Origin: Coffea arabica
Taxonomy: Eukaryota > Streptophyta > Magnoliopsida > Gentianales > Rubiaceae
Reading direction: 5' to 3'
DNA length: 64,000 nt
NCBI RefSeq assembly: GCF_036785885.1
Contig: NC_092310.1
Span: 4,154,001-4,218,000 of the forward strand
The translations under genes and the position numbers were made by a program. Under the pieces are notes generated by a model. That model was not told where the DNA came from and made no database searches. It was given only the letters and a program-made list of their open reading frames with translations. Of this stretch, positions 22,513-33,000 are shown piece by piece; position 1 is the stretch's first letter, and the number at the start of each line of letters is the position of its first letter.

Positions 22513-24794
22513 CTATGGAGTACTATTATCCATGATCAAGCAGGAACGACTGTAAGGAATTGGAATCAAGAGCAGATCATTTTTCCGCCTCATTGTAATG
22601 CCAAATTTTGCAGTCATGTCTAATTCTTCTTGTTTCATGTCACCAGGGAGCTTCCAATCAAAATGGAACAATAATTGTGCAAGAGCTAGCTGAATAACTG
22701 GTTGAGAAAATGCTATGCCTGGACAAATCCTTCTTCCAGCACCAAATGGGATGTATTCAAAATCATCCCCTTGGAAATCAATTCTAGAATCAAGAAATCG
22801 TGAAGGATTGAATTTCTCAGCTTCAATCCAGTATTTGGGATCTCTGCCAATTGCCCATGCATTAACGAAAAGTCTTGCCTTGGCTGGTATCTGATAACCA
22901 TTGATTTCACATTGCTCACCACATTCTCTTGGCACTAAGAGTGGAGCACTTGGATGTAACCTCAAAATCTCCTTAATGATTGCATCTAAGTATTTGAGCT
23001 CATGAAGGCGTGATTCATCAACATTTCCTTGGCCATCAAACAAACTTCTCACCTCATCTTGTGCCCTTTTCATTATTTGTGGCTTTCTAATCATTTCTGA
23101 CATTGCCCATTCCATGGCTGTTGCTGAGGCCTCACTACCGGCAGCGAAAATGTTCTGAAACATAGATAGGAACATATACCAGGGAAGATTACATATTATG
23201 AACTGGGGCTTTAATTGGCCTTTGTGAATAGGGGTGGCAATCGGGTCCAAATCAGATTGACGGGTTGGGTTGAGATCCGGGTATAACAGAAAATTCGCTG
23301 ACTCAAACTTGACCCGCCAACCCGAAACGGGTCAGGTTTAAACCAGAAAATTTCGGGTTGATGAGTCGACCCGAATGACCCGAAACTTAATTTTAATTTA
23401 TTAATTTACCACTATAATTTCTAATAAAACCAATTTCGCACAAGACTAATTACATAATCAAGTAATAAAAATTTAAATAAATAATCCCAAACCAAATCTA
23501 AAATAAATTAAAATACAGTAAAAGTGTTTTATCCCAAACTAAATATAAAATAAATTAAAACAGTATAAAAGTAAAAAATAATATAATACATTATTTGTCC
23601 AAATATAATAATTTAAACTTCACACAAGTTAAATAAATTCATTTAAGATTAAGTGATTAATGCCTTTGGAAAAAAAAATAACTTAGTTTAGTTTGATAAA
23701 ATAATTTTTATGTTTCTTAAATTATTTTTAATTCATAAACGGGTAATTGGGTCATATCGGGTTATCCACGGGTTGACCAGAATTCGATCTACTTTCTTTT
23801 CGGGTTTATCGGGTTCGACCCAATTCTGACTTGAACCTATGAAACCTCAATCTAAACCTATTAATTTCGTGTTAGATTCGTATCGTGTTTTCAGGTCGTG
23901 TCGGAAATTGCCACCTCTATTTGTAAACCAGGCTCTAAGAAGCACAAGCTTAGGCCATTAAACTTTTTAATTATTGAGCTCAAAGCTAAGCTTGTTAAAG
24001 TTCATAAATCTTAAGCTCGTATTCGGCTCATCTAATTTAAGTGTAAAATACACTTTACTCCATGTACTTTAGTTATTTTTCATATAATCCATTTAGTTTC
24101 AAAAGCTATATATAAACTTTTCATAATATATATTAAAGTGTCAATATGATAAAAATGATCTTCTATAACGGAACCTAAGGAAATGGATGAAAGCATGGAA
24201 ATGATCTTCTATAACCTCCTTATAGTATGGATTAAAGTGTCAATATAATCTTATTTAAAAACTAAAGCTACCAAAGTGACCAAAATATATAAACTTAATA
24301 TACATGGTACTTTAACCCCTTATGATTTTATGTTTTACTACATAAACCCCCTATGATTTAGTGTTTTACCACATAACTCTCTTATAATTTTTAAAATATA
24401 TACATAACCCACCTATGGTTAATTAATAATTTTCAACTTCACAAAGGGGTATTTTTGATATTTTAGTTGATTCCATTATGAAATGCAAACTGGTTTTGAC
24501 ACTTTAGTCCAAATTATGAGAGAATTATATATAGTTTTTAAAACCACAAGGGGGTTATGTGTAAAACATTAAACCACAGGGGGATAAAGTGTATTTTATC
24601 CCTAATTTAATGGGTTTTAGGATGAGTTTGGGCTAGTCCAACATCAATTATTGATTTTTTTTTCTTGCTTGGAATAAGAGATTTAACCAAGGACTCAAAA
24701 TCCTCTCACATTCTTTAACTTGTTTAGATTACTTGGAAGATATTTAGATTTGTAATCTACCAGTTAATTAAGTGTATAATTAGGTGTGTATATA

Positions 24795-24830
<36 letters not shown>

Positions 24831-26061
24831 TAGTAAATTTCAAACCCCAATATCTCTGGAGTAATCTAAGCAACTTAGAGAATTTGAGAGAATTTGAAAT
24901 TTTTCGTAAAATCCCTCTATCCAAATACATTGTATTAGTTATTTTGTGCAACACAATGGCATGACTACTGTATTTACTTTTGTGCGGTCACATGAAAACA
25001 GAATCAAGTCAACAGCCACAATTAAGAGATTGGATACTAAAGTGGTGCCCATCTAAAAGTAATTGGACTAAAAGTGGACTAGTGGTCAAACATATATATA
25101 TTTTTATTTTTTGAATCCTAGGAAAATATAAAAAATGGAAAGGCATAGCTTAAAAAATTTCACTTGCCTGGATAATTGCTTTGATGTTTGCATCAGTTAG
25201 CTGAGGTTCAAAGTCCCCAGATTTCTGAACATTGAGAAGAACATCAACAAGATCCTCGCCTTCTCGACCTTCATCTTTTGCCTCTTTGATCTTTCGTTTA
25301 TGCTCGTTGAGAATATCTTCAAGTATTTCATCAGACTGCTTGTGTGCTTTGTCCAACTTAAATTTCAATGGACTCATCGCTTGAAGCAACTTAATAGAAG
25401 GATACATATCAGCCAAGTTGAACCCTGCCAACAAATCATTGTGTTCGTCGAGAATTTGTAGAAACCTCTCTGTACGTTCGTTTCTTTTTCCAAATGCTGC
25501 GCGGCTCGTGATGCCATAAGTGAGAGAGAAAATGCTTCTGCTTATATTGAAAATCGATCCCTGTTGCGAAGAAATCGAGTTCATGAGATCGAAAACCTCA
25601 TATTCTCTAACTGTTTTGAAAGTTTGCACGCGTTTTTGGCTAAGAAGTTCCATGTTGCATATTTTTCGCAATTCTCTCCAATAATCATTATGGGGAGAAG
25701 ACATGATATCAGTGAAATTATAGGTTGTAAGCTTGAATGCAGGATGATGAGAAGGTCTTGAAGCAAATATGATATCATGTGTTTTGAAAATCTCTTTGGC
25801 CATTTCTGGCGAACTGACGACGATGGCTGAGATTTCGCCAAGCTTTAGGTGCATCAAAGGGCCATATTTTTTGGCTAGGTCTCTCATTATATACACCGGG
25901 TTTGGGGAGTCAAGAAATTGAAGCATGTTTCCTACAACAGGCAGTGGATTAGGCCCGGGGGGTAGCATCAATCTTGAGGTTTTCTCAGAGGGTCTTTTGA
26001 GGATTTTGACCGCCATGAAATAGAAAATAAGGAAAGCAGTGAGAAGTAGAATGAAGGCCAT
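22513..26061 (-). CDS. Cytochrome P450, CYP71 family (CYP71D-like), 511 aa
   Basis: ER-anchored plant monooxygenase, using a P450 reductase partner; substrate unknown. Exon 1 is 26061-25168 (298 codons) and exon 2 is 23154-22513 (213 codons plus stop). The 2,013-bp intron is at the phase-0 site usual for the A-type clan. Visible parts: membrane anchor 1-21, hinge LPPGP 33-37, C-helix WRELRK from W128, I-helix FAAGSEASATA 301-311, ExxR EILR 360-363, and haem loop PFGAGRRICPG with Cys442. Length is normal. Oddities are a GC donor (CAG|GCAAGT at 25170-25162) with a normal TTTCAG acceptor, and Ala307 where the I-helix Thr is expected. The intron holds a hAT element and a MITE. Frame is intact, so I judge it a real gene. 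CYP71D versus a sister subfamily cannot be settled by eye. Confidence 0.92.
23229..23919. mobile_element. Non-autonomous hAT-like element in the CYP71 intron
   Basis: A 691-bp element with terminal inverted repeats TAGGGGTGGCAAT and ATTGCCACCTCTA. It is flanked by an 8-bp duplication with one difference, TTTGTGAA (23221-23228) and TTTGTAAA (23920-23927). Eight-base duplications and TAGGGGTGGCAA ends fit the hAT superfamily. Subterminal GGGTTGGGT/GACCCGA motifs surround an AT-rich core without coding capacity. Confidence 0.8.
24051..24601. mobile_element. Mutator-type MITE, diverged copy in the CYP71 intron
   Basis: 551 bp, starting GTGTAAAATACACTTTACTC and ending in ...AAAGTGTATTTTATCC. The interior has the family's CATAACCCCC/GGGGGTTATG blocks. 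The 9-bp duplication CTAATTTAA lies at 24042-24050 and 24602-24610. It is more diverged than the copies near the CYP85-clan gene, hence probably older. Confidence 0.82.
24789..24830. repeat. (TA)n / (AAT)n microsatellite
   Basis: A TA run passes directly into nine AAT triplets, within the CYP71 intron. Confidence 0.9.
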
Positions 26062-26127
26062 TGACGATTAAAAAGAGAGAAAAGTGCAATCTGAATTGGT
26101 TTGCTTAATGAAGTATGTAAGTACTGA

Positions 26128-26134
26128 ATTTATA
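26128..26134 (-). promoter_or_regulatory. TATA box of the CYP71 gene
   Basis: TATAAAT on the minus strand, within CTATAAATTCAG, about 67 bp upstream of the ATG at 26061. Spacing is normal for a plant core promoter with a short leader. Confidence 0.65.
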
Positions 26135-26232
26135 GATGATGATATGGTAAAATTCTCCTTGTTTTTTCAATAATTTATGTGGAACTTATAAAATAAAAAT
26201 AAAAATAAAACTTAGTTGAATCAAAAAAATCG

Positions 26233-26372
26233 AGCTTGAAGAATTCCTAAAGGGCCGTTGTTGTATCCCTGCAGATATTTCTCTTTCTAACCAAACAATC
26301 ACGAGTACACCTATTGTGATTCCTAATACAAGAGTCAAAATGGGGATAAGTATCCATACGATCCCATAGACA
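26233..26372 (-). pseudogene. ndhA: Nuclear copy of a plastid ndhA fragment (NUPT)
   Basis: The minus strand encodes a start of the plastid NDH-1 subunit Ndh[21 protein letters not shown], then [17 protein letters not shown]. This matches the first transmembrane segment and the conserved [11 protein letters not shown] stretch of that protein. After IQQ the next residues, RIGPEYA in NdhA, are lost through a 20-nt deletion that shifts frame. GPLGILQA can still be read in the shifted frame, then similarity stops at ~26233. The normal ndhA context is absent. It is a nuclear insertion of plastid DNA, non-functional as a gene, lying ~100 bp upstream of the CYP71 TATA box. Mitochondrial nad1 is excluded by the sequence. 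Confidence 0.88.
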
Positions 26373-26490
26373 TGATAATTAGGCTCCATCTTAGCTCATT
26401 TCATTTTATCACGTATTCGCATCTTTAAAAATGACTGGGGTTTTCAATAAGGTGAGTTCAACTAAAAAGAATAAAATATAGTAATGTTTA

Positions 26491-26959
26491 GGGTAAATTA
26501 CTTATAATCCTTTGTAATTTTAAATAATGCCAGATGACTGCCCTGGGCTTTCAAAATAGCAACATAACCGCTAAAGTTTTATGTAAAATGAAAATTTGAC
26601 GGAATGCACAAATAATTACGGCATTTATACCAAATGTGCTCTAGACGCATGTGTGATAAAATTTTAATTTTCAAGTAACTCCCTTACGGTTGATATAAAT
26701 ATTCATTTTACTCGTCTGTAATTTTTGTATTTATGCAGATAATCCCCCTATACTTTTATACAAGGCAGTTACACCGTCAATTGATTTAGCATTTAAAGAA
26801 GGACATTATTGAAATTTCAATTGACGACATTCTATAGGTTATGTTTCATCAAGTTTTCACTTTATATAAAACCATAGGGGGGTGAAAAGGATATTTTGAA
26901 ACGTCAGAGGAGTCATGTGGCAATAGACTTAATCATAGGGGGTTATATATAATTTACCC
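26491..26959. mobile_element. Mutator-type MITE that seeds the tandem array
   Basis: 469 bp, starting GGGTAAATTAC and ending GGGGGTTATATATAATTTACCC. It is flanked by TAATGTTTA (26482-26490) and TAATGCTTA (26960-26968), a 9-bp duplication with one difference. Only its right ~379 bp (from 26581) recurs in the array that follows. Confidence 0.82.
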
Positions 26960-29900
26960 TAATGCTTATCATAGCATTATGTATTTTCATGCTGGTGTTT
27001 GGAACAATGAAGAATCGACTGTTCACCTAACTAAGCAACCTCGTTTTCATGATTAAGGACCACTACAAATGTTTATATGTTGCCTAGGAAGCCAAGATCC
27101 CAATATCTGAAGAATTTCCAAGATTTTTTTGCTGAAACTTCATCAGTAACGGACAAGGGGCACGGACTATGTAAAATGAAAATTTGACGGAATGCACAAA
27201 TAATTACGGCATTTATACCAAATGTGCTCTAGACGCATGTGTGATAAAAATTTTAATTTTCAAGTAACTCCCTTATGGTTTATATAAATATTCATTTTAC
27301 TCGTCTGTAAATTTTGTATTTATGCAGATAATCCCCCTATACTTTTATACAAGGCAGTTACACCGTCAATTGATTTAGCATTTAAAGAAGGACATTATTG
27401 AAATTTCAATTGACGACATTCTATAGGTTATGTTTCATCAAGTTTTCACTTTATATAAAACCATAGGGGGGTGAAAAGGATATTTTGAAACGTCAGAGGA
27501 GTCATGTGGCAATAGACTTAGTCATAGGGGGTTATATATAATTTACCCTAATGCTTATCATAGCATTATGTATTTTCATGTTGGTGTTTGGAACAATGAA
27601 GAATCGACTGTTCACCTAACTAAGCAACCTCGTTTTCATGATTAAGGACCACTAGAAATGTTTATATGTTGCCTAGGAAGCCAAGATCCCAATATCCGAA
27701 GAATCTCCAAGATTTTTTTGCTGAAACTTCATCAGTAACGGACAAGGGGCACGGACTATGTAAAATGAAAATTTGACGAAATGCACAAATAATTACGGCA
27801 TTTATACCAAATGTGCTCTAGACGCATGTGTGATAAAATTTTAATTTTCAAGTAACTCCCTTATGGTTTATATAAATATTCATTTTACTCGTCTGTAATT
27901 TTTGTATTTATGCAGATAATTCCCCTATACTTTTATACAAGGCAGTTACACCGTCAATTGATTTAGCATTTGAAGAAGGACATTATTGAAATTTAAATTG
28001 ACGACATTCTATAGGTTATGTTTCATCAAGTTTTCACTTTATATAAAACCATAGGGGGGTGAAAAGGATATTTTGAAACGTCAGAGGAGTCATGTGGCAA
28101 TAGACTTAGTCATAGGGGGTTATATATAATTTACCCTAATGCTTATCATAGCATTATGTATTTTCATGTTGGTGTTTGGAACAATGAAGAATCAACTGTT
28201 CACCTAACTAAGCAACCTCGTTTTCATGATTAAGGACCACTAGAAATGTTTATATGTTGCCTAGGAAGCCAAGATCCCAATATCCGAAGAATCTCCAAGA
28301 TTTTTTTGCTGAAACTTCATCAGTAACGAACAAGGGGCACGAACTATGTAAAATGAAAATTTGACGGAATGCACAAATAATTACGGCATTTATACCAAAT
28401 GTGCTCTAGACGCATGTGTGATAAAATTTTAATTTTCAAGTAACTCCCTTATGGTTTATATAAATATTCATTTTACTCGTCTGTAATTTTTGTATTTATG
28501 CAGATAATCCCCCTATACTTTTATACAAGGCAGTTACACCGTCAATTGATTTAGCATTTAAAGAAGGACATTATTGAAATTTCAATTGACGACATTCTAT
28601 AGGTTATGTTTCATCAAGTTTTCACTTTATATAAAACCATAGGGGGGTGAAAAGGATATTTTGAAACGTCAGAGGAGTCATGTGGCAATAGACTTAATCA
28701 TAGGGGGTTATATATAATTTACCCTAATGCTTATCATAGCATTATGTATTTTCATGTTGGTGTTTGGAACAATGAAGAATCCACCGTTCACCTAACTTAG
28801 CAACCTCGTTTTCATGATTAAGGACCACTATAAATGTTTATATGTTGTCTAGGAAGCCAAGATCCCAATATCCGAAGAATCTCCAAGATTTTTTTGCTGA
28901 AACTTTATCAGTAACGGACAAGGGGCACGGACTATGTAAAATGAAAATTTGACGGAATGCACAAATAATTACGGCATTTATACCAAATGTGCTCTAGACG
29001 CATGTGTGATAAAATTTTAATTTTCAAGTAACTCCCTTATGGTTTATATAAATATTCATTTTACTCGTCTGTAATTTTTGTATTTATGCAGATAATCCCC
29101 CTATACTTTTATACAAGGCAGTTACACCGTCAATTGATTTAGCATTTAAAGAAGGATATTATTGAAATTTCAATTGACGACATTCTATATGTTATGTTTC
29201 ATCAAGTTTTCACTTTATATAAAACCATAGGGGGGTGAAAAGGATATTTTGAAACGTCAGAGGAGTCATGTGGCAATAGACTTAGTCATAGGGGGTTATA
29301 TATAATTTACCCTAATGCTTATCATAGCATTATGTATTTTCATGTTGGTGTTTGGAACAATGAAGAATCGACTGTTCACCTAACTAAGTAACCTCGTTTT
29401 CATGATTAAGGACCACTAGAAATGTTTATATGTTGCCTTGGAAGCCAAGATCCCAATATCCGAAGAATCTCCAAGATTTTTTTGCTGAAACTTTATCAGT
29501 AACGGACAAGGGGCACGGACTATGTAAAATGAAAATTAGACGGAATGCACAAATAATTACGGCATTTATACCAAATGTGCTCTAGACGCATGTGTGATAA
29601 AATTTTAATTTTCAAGTAACTCCCTTATGGTTTATATAAATATTCATTTTACTTGTCTGTAATTTTTGTATATATGCAGATAAAATCCCCCTATACTTTT
29701 ATACAAGGCAGTTACACCGTCAATTGATTTAGCATTTAAAGAAGGACATTATTGAAATTTCAATTGACGACATTCTATAGATTATGTTTCATCAAGTTTT
29801 CACTTTATATAAAACCATAGGGGGGTGAAAAGGATATTTTGAAACGTCAGAGGAGTCATGTGGCAATAGACTTAATCATAGGGGGTTATATATAATTTAC

Positions 29901-30697
29901 CCTAATGCTTATCATAGCATTATGTATTTTCATGTTGGTGTTTGGAACAATGAAGAATCGACTGTTCACCTAACTAAGCAACCTCGTTTTCATGATTAAG
30001 GACCACTAGAAATGTTTATATGTTGCCTAGGAAGCCAAGATCCCAATGTCCGAAGAATCTCCAAGATTTTTTTGCTGAAACTTCATCAGTAACGGACAAC
30101 GGGCACGGACTATGTAAAATGAAAATTTGACGGAATGCACAAATAATTACGGCATTTATACCAAATGTGCTCTAGACGCATGTGTGATAAAATTTTAATT
30201 TTCAAGTAACTCCCTTATGGTTTATATAAATATTCATTTTACTCGTCTGTAATTTTTGTATTTATGCAGATAATCCCCCTATACTTTTATACAAGGCAGT
30301 TACACCGTCAATTGATTTAGCATTTAAAGAAGGACATTATTGAAATTTCAATTGACGACATTCTATAGGTTATGTTTCATCAAGTTTTCACTTTATATAA
30401 AATCATAGGTGGGTGAAATGGATATTTTGAAACGTTACAGGAGTCATGTGGCAATAGACTTAATCATAGGGGGTTATATATAATTTACCCTAATGCTTAT
30501 CATAGCATTATGTATTTTCATGTTGGTGTTTGGAACAATGAAGAATCCACCGTTCACCTAACTTAGCAACCTCGTTTTCATGATTAAGGACCACTATAAC
30601 TGTTTATATGTTGTCTAGGAAGCCAAGATCCCAATATCCGAAGAATCTCCACGATTTTTTTGTTGAAACTTCATCAGTAACGGACAAGGGCACGGAC
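26581..30697. repeat. Seven-copy tandem array, unit ~588 bp
   Basis: Unit starts, marked by ATGTAAAATGAAAATT, are 26581, 27169, 27758, 28346, 28934, 29522 and 30112, giving spacings of 588, 589, 588, 588, 588 and 590. Each unit consists of the right ~379 bp of a Mutator-type MITE plus ~209 bp of its original right flank (from TAATGCTTATCATAGC to GGGGCACGGACT). The copies differ by few substitutions and 1-2 base indels. Copies 4 and 7 share private variants. The last unit stops at ~30697. No long open frame, so not coding; it is a young minisatellite-like array. Confidence 0.95.
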
Positions 30698-31276
30698 GAT
30701 TGCAGGTGCAAGTGTCCCGGACGGTTTTGACCATTTTCAACTGCGCGTAACTTTTTTTATATATCGCGTAACTTTTTTTGCAAATCGTGTAACTTTAGAG
30801 CAAATTTTTATGGGACCCACACCTGGCGTGGAAATCAAGCTACAACTTGTAATCTCAGCCGCACAAATTTTTTAGGCCTGATCATGGCCATTAACCGTTG
30901 AGGGACGGTCTCTGTAACTACAATGATGCCTCCAGTCTAGGGAGGCTGTTGATGTATGTGGTGCACAATAACACAAAGTACAATAGGCTAAGTATAAAAA
31001 AGCAAATTGGGGATAGACATTTTCATATGTAAATTAAACAGAACAAAGTTTGAAATGATCCCCAATCAATGCTACAAGTACGGTAACTTTTCTTTAGTAT
31101 AGTGTCTAAGGCATCTGTACCTACATGTTCCGATCAAGTGTGCAAACAGGACAAGGCCCAATATAGCAATGAGTATGGCAAATGAAGTCTCCCCAATAAA
31201 TGTGCTTGTGGATAATGTCTGGCCATAGGAACTGCAAAAGATGAATAGAAATTATTCTCAACTCACTCTCAGTAAT
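30698..31276. other. Spacer between the tandem array and the copia relic
   Basis: No gene. The text at 30700-30900 includes three GCGTAACTTTTTTT/CGTGTAACTTTAG variants and looks like part of a dispersed repeat. I cannot assign it to a family. Confidence 0.4.
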
Positions 31277-31958
31277 TGTTGGGAAAGGGGTACTGGTGCA
31301 CGCACACAATATCAGAATTAATCCAGGATAAATCACTCTTTCCCCAAGTACTAGTTAAAATACGAATAAATCAAATCACCAAGTAATAATACCAGTAGTG
31401 AAATAAAATGCAGAAAATAAAAGGCACAGTACACCAAGATTTTTTAAGTAGAAAACCCAAATTGGGAAAAGCCACGGGACCTAGTCCAATAAAAAATCTC
31501 CATTATCACAATAATGGGAGTACACAGGTCTATCCAAAATATTCGGATGACAATAATATCACCAATACCAACCAATGAAATTGCTACAAAATCACTCCCA
31601 AAAATTGCAACTGTCAAAGAAGTGGATCTGAAAAGGTGTTACCAAACAAAGAGGAAATCTAAAATCTGAATCAATAGATGAGTAGAGCTTGATGATAGAA
31701 TCGCGTATGTAAAATTTCATCTCAATTGGAATTTGAATCACCCTCCAATCAAGAACTTGAATTCATTTCTCTCTCTCCTATTTCTCTCTCTTCGTTCTTC
31801 AGCCAGAGACAGCAAGAGTGGCGGCTGACCTTTTTCTCACACACAAAAAAGAAAGCTTCTCACGGCTGCTACTTATTTTTTCACTTGAAAACCCTCAAGT
31901 CTTGTTAGCTTGTGTTTTAGGTTGGGCCACAAATGGGTTGGCCCACACAAGTCTTACA
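31277..31958 (-). repeat. Ty1/copia 3' LTR
   Basis: On the minus strand the LTR would start TGTAAGACTTGTGTGGG, directly after the polypurine tract GTTGGAGGGGGAGAT, and end ...CCCCTTTCCCAACA at 31277. That gives about 682 bp. The start is supported by the tract and the pol end next to it. The end is chosen as the first plausible CA and has no partner LTR in the window to confirm it. Confidence 0.65.
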
Positions 31959-31978
31959 ATCTCCCCCTCCAACTCATT

Positions 31979-32860
31979 TGGGGGGTTCCGCCAAACCTGT
32001 TTCTTGTCTGCAAAATAAGAGTTTCTTCTTGGGCAATGTTTTAGTCAACATCTCAGCACCATTATCACTTGTATGTACCTTCTTAAGTGTTAACAATTAG
32101 GAATCCAGTATTTCCTGAATCCAATAATATCTCACATCAATGTATTTGGATCGAGAGTGAAATGTAGAGTTCTTACACAAATGAATAGTGCTCTAACTGT
32201 CACAATAAAGGTTGCACTTCTCTTGCTTCATACCCAACTCCTAAAGGAATTTCTGCAACTAAAGAGTCTCTTTGCATGCTTCAATAGTTGCGATCTACTC
32301 TACCTCTGTACTAGAGAGAGCGATATACTTCTGTAACTTACTTTGTCATGACATTGCTTCTCCTGCAAAACTCGTCAAATACCTAGATGTGGATTTGATA
32401 TTGTCAAGAGCACATGTCACATCTGCATCGATGTACCCATCTAGTATAGTTTTACCATTGCCGAAATACAAACACAATTTGGGAGTTCCCTTGAGATATC
32501 TAAGAATCCATTTAATAGCATTCTAATACTCCTTACCAGGATTAGAGAGATATTGACTGACTACTCCAACTGCATGAGCAATATCTGACCTGGTACAAAC
32601 CATAACATACATCAAACTACTAACAGCCGAAGCATAAGAAACTTTTTTCATATTTTTTTTTATCTTTAATTTCTTACTTGTAGGACACTGCTTGATGCAC
32701 AATTTAAAGTGACCCGCAAGTAGAGTTGATACTTCCTTAGCCTTACTCATGTTAAACTTGTTTGTTTGACTACTTTCTCAATGTACTTTTCTTGAGACAA
32801 CTAAAGCTTCTCATTTTGTCTGTCTTGTGAGATTTTCATCCCCAGTATTTATCTAGTTGT
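31979..32860 (-). pseudogene. Ty1/copia pol remnant: end of reverse transcriptase and RNase H
   Basis: Read on the minus strand with several stops and frame changes, it shows the copia RT-RNase H linker: ILGM near 32845, KYIEKV, then MSKAKEVSTLLAGHFKL, KKVSYASAVSSLMYVMVCT, RSDIAHAVGVVSQYLSNPG (32523-32750). RNase H pieces follow (DGYIDADV, LSSTEVEYIA, EACKETLWL, then DNGAEMLTK near 32050). It belongs to the 3' end of a copia element whose gag, protease, integrase and 5' LTR are missing. The nearby LTR and PPT are in the expected order. Confidence 0.85.
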
Positions 32861-32966
32861 GAGATTTTGTCTTGGAAGAAAGTTTTACAATACAATTCGA
32901 TGATGCTCAGTAGTGGTGGCGGCGGCTTCAGGCTCCTTTCGGTCATCTCTTTTTGTTATGCTTCCT

Positions 32967-32993
32967 CCCCCCCCCCCCCCCCCCCCCCCCCCC
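32967..32993. repeat. Poly(C) tract, 27 bp
   Basis: 27 uninterrupted C residues, preceded by CTTCCT. Homopolymer C runs of this length are rare in AT-rich plant DNA. It may be real or a gap-filling/assembly error. Confidence 0.9.
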
Positions 32994-33000
32994 TTCTGTA

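Noticed and set aside
22713..22922. Shadow frames inside P450 and NLR exons
   Set aside because: They overlap recognised coding sequence in another frame or strand.
25150..25168. Alternative GT donor within CAGGCAAGTGAAA for the CYP71 exon 1
   Set aside because: Splicing at that GT would shift the frame against the conserved phase-0 exon 2; the GC donor fits.
26186..26389. 67-codon frame as a genuine small membrane protein
   Set aside because: Its N-terminal half is plastid NdhA sequence and its tail is out-of-frame and flanking sequence; it is a NUPT.
26581..30697. Repeat array considered as CRISPR or as a gene family
   Set aside because: The units are 588 bp, contiguous, without spacers and without coding frames, and the DNA is plant nuclear.
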